Assembly (NCBI GenBank): GCA_033557465.1 | Contig: CM066033.1 | Location: forward strand, 903,614,808 to 903,678,807 | From: Ichthyophis bannanicus | Lineage: Eukaryota; Chordata; Amphibia; Gymnophiona; Ichthyophiidae | Length of the DNA stretch: 64,000 nucleotides | Reading direction: 5' to 3' | Shown here: positions 60,540 to 64,000 of the stretch, one piece after another | Position numbering within the stretch: position 1 is the stretch's first letter | Layout of the letters: every line of letters begins with the position of its first letter | The notes under the pieces: model-generated | What the model saw: only the letters and a program-made list of their open reading frames with translations | Databases searched by the model: none | Told to the model about the DNA's origin: nothing | Made by a program: the position numbers and the translations under genes

Positions 60540-60873
60540 ATGATTGGGAGTGGCCAGACCTGGCTGCAAGCATTACCTCTTTGCCTGTATCTGATGAGAA
60601 ATAATCCTATCAAGCGGTTAGGTCTAACTCCTCATGAAATTATAACTGGAAGAAGGAGCATGTGCCCAGTTATGAATTCAGGTACCCAAAATCTGCCCGA
60701 CTTGTTTTCTGCTTATCTTACAGGACTTCAGACCAGTGTATCCTTGATTCAACAGAAGTTGGCTTCCTGCGCACCACCAACAGCGTTAGTCCCATATGCT
60801 TTTGAATTGTGTGATCTTGTCTACAGCCGGATCCAAGTGAGGGACAAGTGCTACCATCCTATCTACTCTGGAC
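60540..60873 (+). pseudogene. Provirus integrase, C-terminal part
   Basis: The reading 'LPLCLYLMRNNPIKRLGLTP' and 'HEIITGRRSM', then 'LTGLQTSVSLIQQKLA', matches gammaretroviral integrase after the catalytic Glu. It is cut at CTCTGGAC by the second hAT MITE. Confidence 0.85.
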
Positions 60874-61244
60874 CAATGTTCCCTCTAATTTTCTGTAGGC
60901 TGTGTGCGCATAAAATATCAGCTGTGTGCAGCTTTTGAAGGAAGGTTAAATTTTTGTGCGCCACATAACGACACTCGGAGTTATATACTTTAAAATTTGA
61001 CTACATGTCAGAATACAGTATGTACACCACATTGATTTTAATCAAATTAAATGAAAATGGATGATTACTAAATGAAGCAGGAAATTTCTAGTAATTACAA
61101 TCATAACTTTTAAATTTTAAGATGTCTGTGTTGTTTTCTAGCAGAATCAGAGCCGTAATTTTTGTGCGCTCTGTTGTAAAGTATGTGCGCTCGCTCGGCA
61201 AGGTGTGTGCACGCGCACAGCTTAGAGGAAACAGTGCTCTGGAC
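60866..61244. mobile_element. hAT-type MITE, copy 2, with 8-bp target duplication
   Basis: Element 60874-61236 (363 bp) starts CAATGTTCCCTCTAA and ends with the inverse of CACTGTTTCCTCTAA, flanked by CTCTGGAC at 60866-60873 and 61237-61244. It is closely similar to copy 1 (37775-38118) over its whole length. Confidence 0.93.
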
Positions 61245-61385
61245 CACATACTGTTACAGCTGTAACTCCCACCACTGTTCAACTTGATAACGGCACTTCA
61301 TGGATACACAGCAAAGATATTTTTCCAGCCCCTAACACCAGTAGTGTTCAACAAACTGTGGGTACAGAACAGTGATATCATTTGT
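61245..61385 (+). pseudogene. Provirus integrase tail
   Basis: It reads 'TVTAVTPTTVQLDNGTSWIH' and 'SKDIFPAP', the SH3-like C-terminal block ending pol. A stop near 61370 ends the frame. Confidence 0.75.
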
Positions 61386-61625
61386 GACGGACACTTCTCC
61401 GAGAGATCTGGAAAAAGAGAAGCTCCACTTAGACCCACTATAAAGACATTTACCTAGTGCCTGTTTGAGATATTAGTATAACTGATTAATGTGTATACTA
61501 TCTGAAGCCTATTTATCTCCTGTCAGTCCCTCTGTGTTAGATCCGCCTCCTGTAATTTTCATTCTGTTAGTAATCATATTTGTTGTACTTTGCTTGGTAT
61601 TGCTGTTTTTTAGATTACTTTTATA
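61386..61625 (+). other. pol-env intergenic region
   Basis: No coding domain. TTGCTGTTTTTTAG at 61601-61614 is a good splice-acceptor-like string just before the env ATG at 61626, as expected for a spliced env mRNA. Confidence 0.5.
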
Positions 61626-63446
61626 ATGCAGAAGGCCCGCCAGTCCCCATTGGATCTCTCCCCTTTCATGGTATGGACAATTCTTTGTGGAGCATTGGTA
61701 GGATCACTTCTAGTTCTTTTTCTTCCATACTTATATATTCCTCAACCTGCTCCTCTGAATCTCTCTACCCAGCAACTGAATAGTTCTTTCAATAGTTCCT
61801 TTAATGTTTCCCAGGGTAGTTCCTTACGGTCCTGAAGGTCCACACCAGGACCTAATCTATGGAAATCCACAGTCCTTGAGGTTGTTCAATTAATGAATCT
61901 CTCGGACTGTATCATAGGCACCCCGCTGCCAAAGGGAGTCAGGTATGCACCAGTGAATATAGTACCAGTACAACCAGTGGAGTACTTGAGGAACTTGGCT
62001 TGCCAGGACCCTACCGAATACTACACTACTCCATGCTGGGCCCCCTCTAACTGCTCCCATACTTGGGAGCATTTCAAGTTATCTGACCCGGTCCCAGTCC
62101 AAGTCTATGCCCCTTCTCATTTGACATATCCATATTTTATTGGTAATGGGGGGCTAGTCCATTCTGACTCACGCCTTTCACTGAAGTGTAATATCACCTA
62201 CCATCCTGCACAACAGCGATTTTCTGTTTCCCCCAGGTCCATAATTCCTTATAACCTTTCGACTCCTTATAGCTTGGACCAATGGTTTGTTATCACTAAT
62301 GCATCTTTGAATGTTGTCTCTGCTTATTGGCACAACACATACACAGTGGGTCCTATTTATAGAAATGGTTCAGCAGTCCAGACATATGGATTCAGAACTG
62401 GTACCCCTTATTCCTCCTGTTATTTTCCCCGTAATGATCAATCTATCATAAGGCATACTTCAATTGCACGGGGACACACTATGAACTGGACCTGGACCAA
62501 AAATACCCGATTCCCGGCCCTTGCAGGCCATTATTGGTAATGTCAGGGTTTCCTATATCAGGCTATAGGCCTGACTCACCTTCCTTGTGCTGTGGTAAGG
62601 GCTGAAGCCTATTCAGTATTAATCCCTCTCAATGTCAGTCACTATCACACAAGTACCCACAGACACAAAAGAGACACCGCCCCCTGGTATGACAAATCTG
62701 AAGATGCTGCTCTCATGGCCTCTTATGAATATATTAATTCCACACATCCGATGACAAAAACACGGCTTGATGCCCTGAGCTATACCTCTTGGATTCCTGT
62801 ATTTCAGACCCCTGCAATTACTGCTGAACTAGGTATGGCTGTACGTAGGTTGCAATGTTTGCTTCATGTCCAAATGCGTTCTGTCACTGAATCCATTACT
62901 CTCCTAGCCAAATCCCTTGAGAAAAACAATCAAATGACTCTGCAAAATAGACGAACTTTAGATCTATTGTTAGCAGCTGAGGGAGGGGCATGTAAATTCA
63001 TTAATGAAACAAATTGTTGCACAGTTATAGCAAACCATACAACTTTTGTTCTTAATGCAATGGACAGAATTAGACACTTGTCAGAATTACATCTGGATGA
63101 TTTCAAGGGTGGGATTCAGGTTGGAGCATGGTGGAATGACGTTGCTTCTTGGTTTACAGGCCTAGGCTCTGGCCTACATGGCTTACTTGTAGCCTTGTTT
63201 GGTCTGCTCATTGCCTTATCAGTTGGCTGCTGTGTTTTTTCATTTATTCTAGCTTTTTGTAGAAGGTGTTTGACTAAGGTGTCTACCACAACTCTAATTC
63301 TTACTTCCCAAAATCAGGCCAATGAATATACTTCCCTAGCCCGTAGACCTAGAGTTACTAATGTAAATGGTAACCTGCCTGATGCCCATCCTCTTATTCC
63401 AGAGGGGTTCCACTTGGTAGCGGTCCAATATTCAGGTAACAAGTAA
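61626..63446 (+). pseudogene. Provirus envelope glycoprotein (one frame, two nonsense codons)
   Basis: The ATG at 61626 opens a leader with a hydrophobic segment (about residues 15-38). The surface subunit follows with many N-x-S/T sites, then a furin-type site RHKRD near 62665. The transmembrane subunit has the conserved 'LQNRRTLDLLL' block, a cysteine motif C-x7-CC (62990-63020) and a membrane span near 63150-63260, ending in a tail with YTSL. The fusion mediator of gammaretrovirus-like viruses has this layout. The only breaks seen are TGA at 61833 and TAA at 62538 in an otherwise single 607-codon frame. Confidence 0.88.
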
Positions 63447-63644
63447 CCCTATATGAATTTCCTCTCTTTTCAAGTTCCCTATGTTAGGTATAGAATTAAT
63501 GGGATTCAGATCTCATGTGGCAACTTTGTCTTGTCATGTCTCCATCTCTTCAGTGAGTGTCAATGGAGTTTCCGGATGGCCGAGTGTAGAAGGGCACACT
63601 ATGGGGACAGCAGAAGGGACCTAAAGTGGGATTCAAGAGGGGAA
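63447..63644 (+). other. Post-env region and polypurine tract
   Basis: A short non-coding stretch ending in the purine tract AAGAGGGGAA (63635-63644), where plus-strand DNA synthesis would start, directly before the 3' LTR. Confidence 0.7.
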
Positions 63645-64000
63645 TGAAGGGGAAAATGAATCCCCCTTCAGGTACCCTTGTCTCAGGTTGGATCTATCTT
63701 GTGCTAACGTCTGCAGCTCTAGGCCTAAGAAAGAAATAGCCTGCTGACCCTTTTCATCCTGAAACTGCAGAAATAGTGAGCTATGAAATGAGCTAACATC
63801 CTGAAATCACAGAATTGACAGAATGAGAGGCTTTGAAAGCTACACAGCTAGTGAAAACTGACACCTGGGCCCCTCGAAAGAACAAAGGGGAACAAAACAA
63901 GAAAGACAAACTTAATCAACATCAGTATCTAAAGTTAATCTGCAGGAAACATGGTTAGCACAAGGCTAAGAGGACTGCCATGAGAATGGGGAGACAGGAT
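63645..64000 (+). repeat. Provirus 3' LTR, partial (window end)
   Basis: It starts TGAAGGGGAAAATG and matches the 5' LTR: 63645-63700 equals 44119-44174, and 63701-64000 equals 46296-46600, with scattered differences and small indels. It lacks the L2-like insertion. The rest lies beyond the window. Confidence 0.93.

Larger units (their letters stand above)
44119..64000 (+). mobile_element. Gammaretrovirus-like endogenous provirus, 3' LTR cut by window end
   Basis: The 5' LTR starts at 44119 (TGAAGGGG). Internal genes run gag-pro-pol-env, and the matching 3' LTR starts at 63645 after a polypurine tract. The two LTR copies match closely over the first 300 bp visible in the 3' LTR. The copy is interrupted by five separate transposons and carries many point breaks. 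It is an old inherited provirus without replication capacity. The 3' target duplication lies beyond the window. Confidence 0.93.

Noticed and set aside
44119..64000. Replication-competent provirus
   Set aside because: Every gene except most of env is broken by stops, shifts or insertions of several kilobases.

Overview
The window looks like vertebrate nuclear DNA built almost entirely of nested transposable elements. I found no convincing single-copy host gene, tRNA, rRNA or CRISPR array. The mixture is CR1, L2-like, RTE-like and L1 LINEs, DIRS and Ngaro tyrosine-recombinase retrotransposons, Penelope-like elements with hammerhead motifs, hAT and piggyBac DNA transposons, and a gammaretrovirus-like provirus. 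That mixture fits an amphibian, perhaps a caecilian, or another repeat-rich tetrapod. The species is an inference and cannot be proven from the window.

Layout. (1) 0.3-6.3 kb: a decayed DIRS-like element whose RT/RNase H segment is internally inverted. Its recombinase gene is split by a piggyBac transposon at TTAA. (2) 7-18.2 kb: two L2-like LINEs with 2A-like motifs, CR1 fragments on both strands, a MITE-like repeat, minisatellites, the right end of a hAT element and a MIR-like SINE. (3) 18.2-33.1 kb: a Penelope-like endonuclease end and a hammerhead-like motif that flank a 12.9-kb hAT element with a perfect 8-bp target duplication. Inside the hAT lie a solo-LTR-like element, an unclassified DNA transposase gene and a GC-rich Ngaro retrotransposon with an SGNH hydrolase. 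(4) 33.1-43.6 kb: a minus-strand RTE-like LINE split by a 623-bp palindromic Penelope/hammerhead element and by a nearly full-length CR1. The CR1 is itself split by a second solo-LTR-like element and a hAT MITE. (5) 44.1-64 kb: a provirus with 5' LTR, tRNA-Trp-type primer site, gag, pro, pol, env and the start of the 3' LTR. It carries an L2-like element (with a third solo-LTR-like element inside it), a TA-flanked MITE, an intact-looking full-length L1 with a 15-bp target duplication, a second L2-like fragment and a second copy of the hAT MITE.

The most unusual signal is the set of three 1.5-1.7 kb TG...CA elements at 19681, 34651 and 44353. Two have perfect 4-bp target duplications and the third has a near match. 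In each copy a reading frame is open from the first base for 311-379 codons, has almost no methionine, and ends in a similar acidic Met-Asp-Cys motif before a poly(A) signal. I interpret them as solo LTRs whose U3 region encodes the C-terminal part of a protein that begins upstream of the 3' LTR. Nothing here works as a cellular pathway. The genes are autonomous and non-autonomous mobile-element genes, and most are disabled. The insertion order can be read from who interrupts whom, and the L1 is probably the youngest large insertion.
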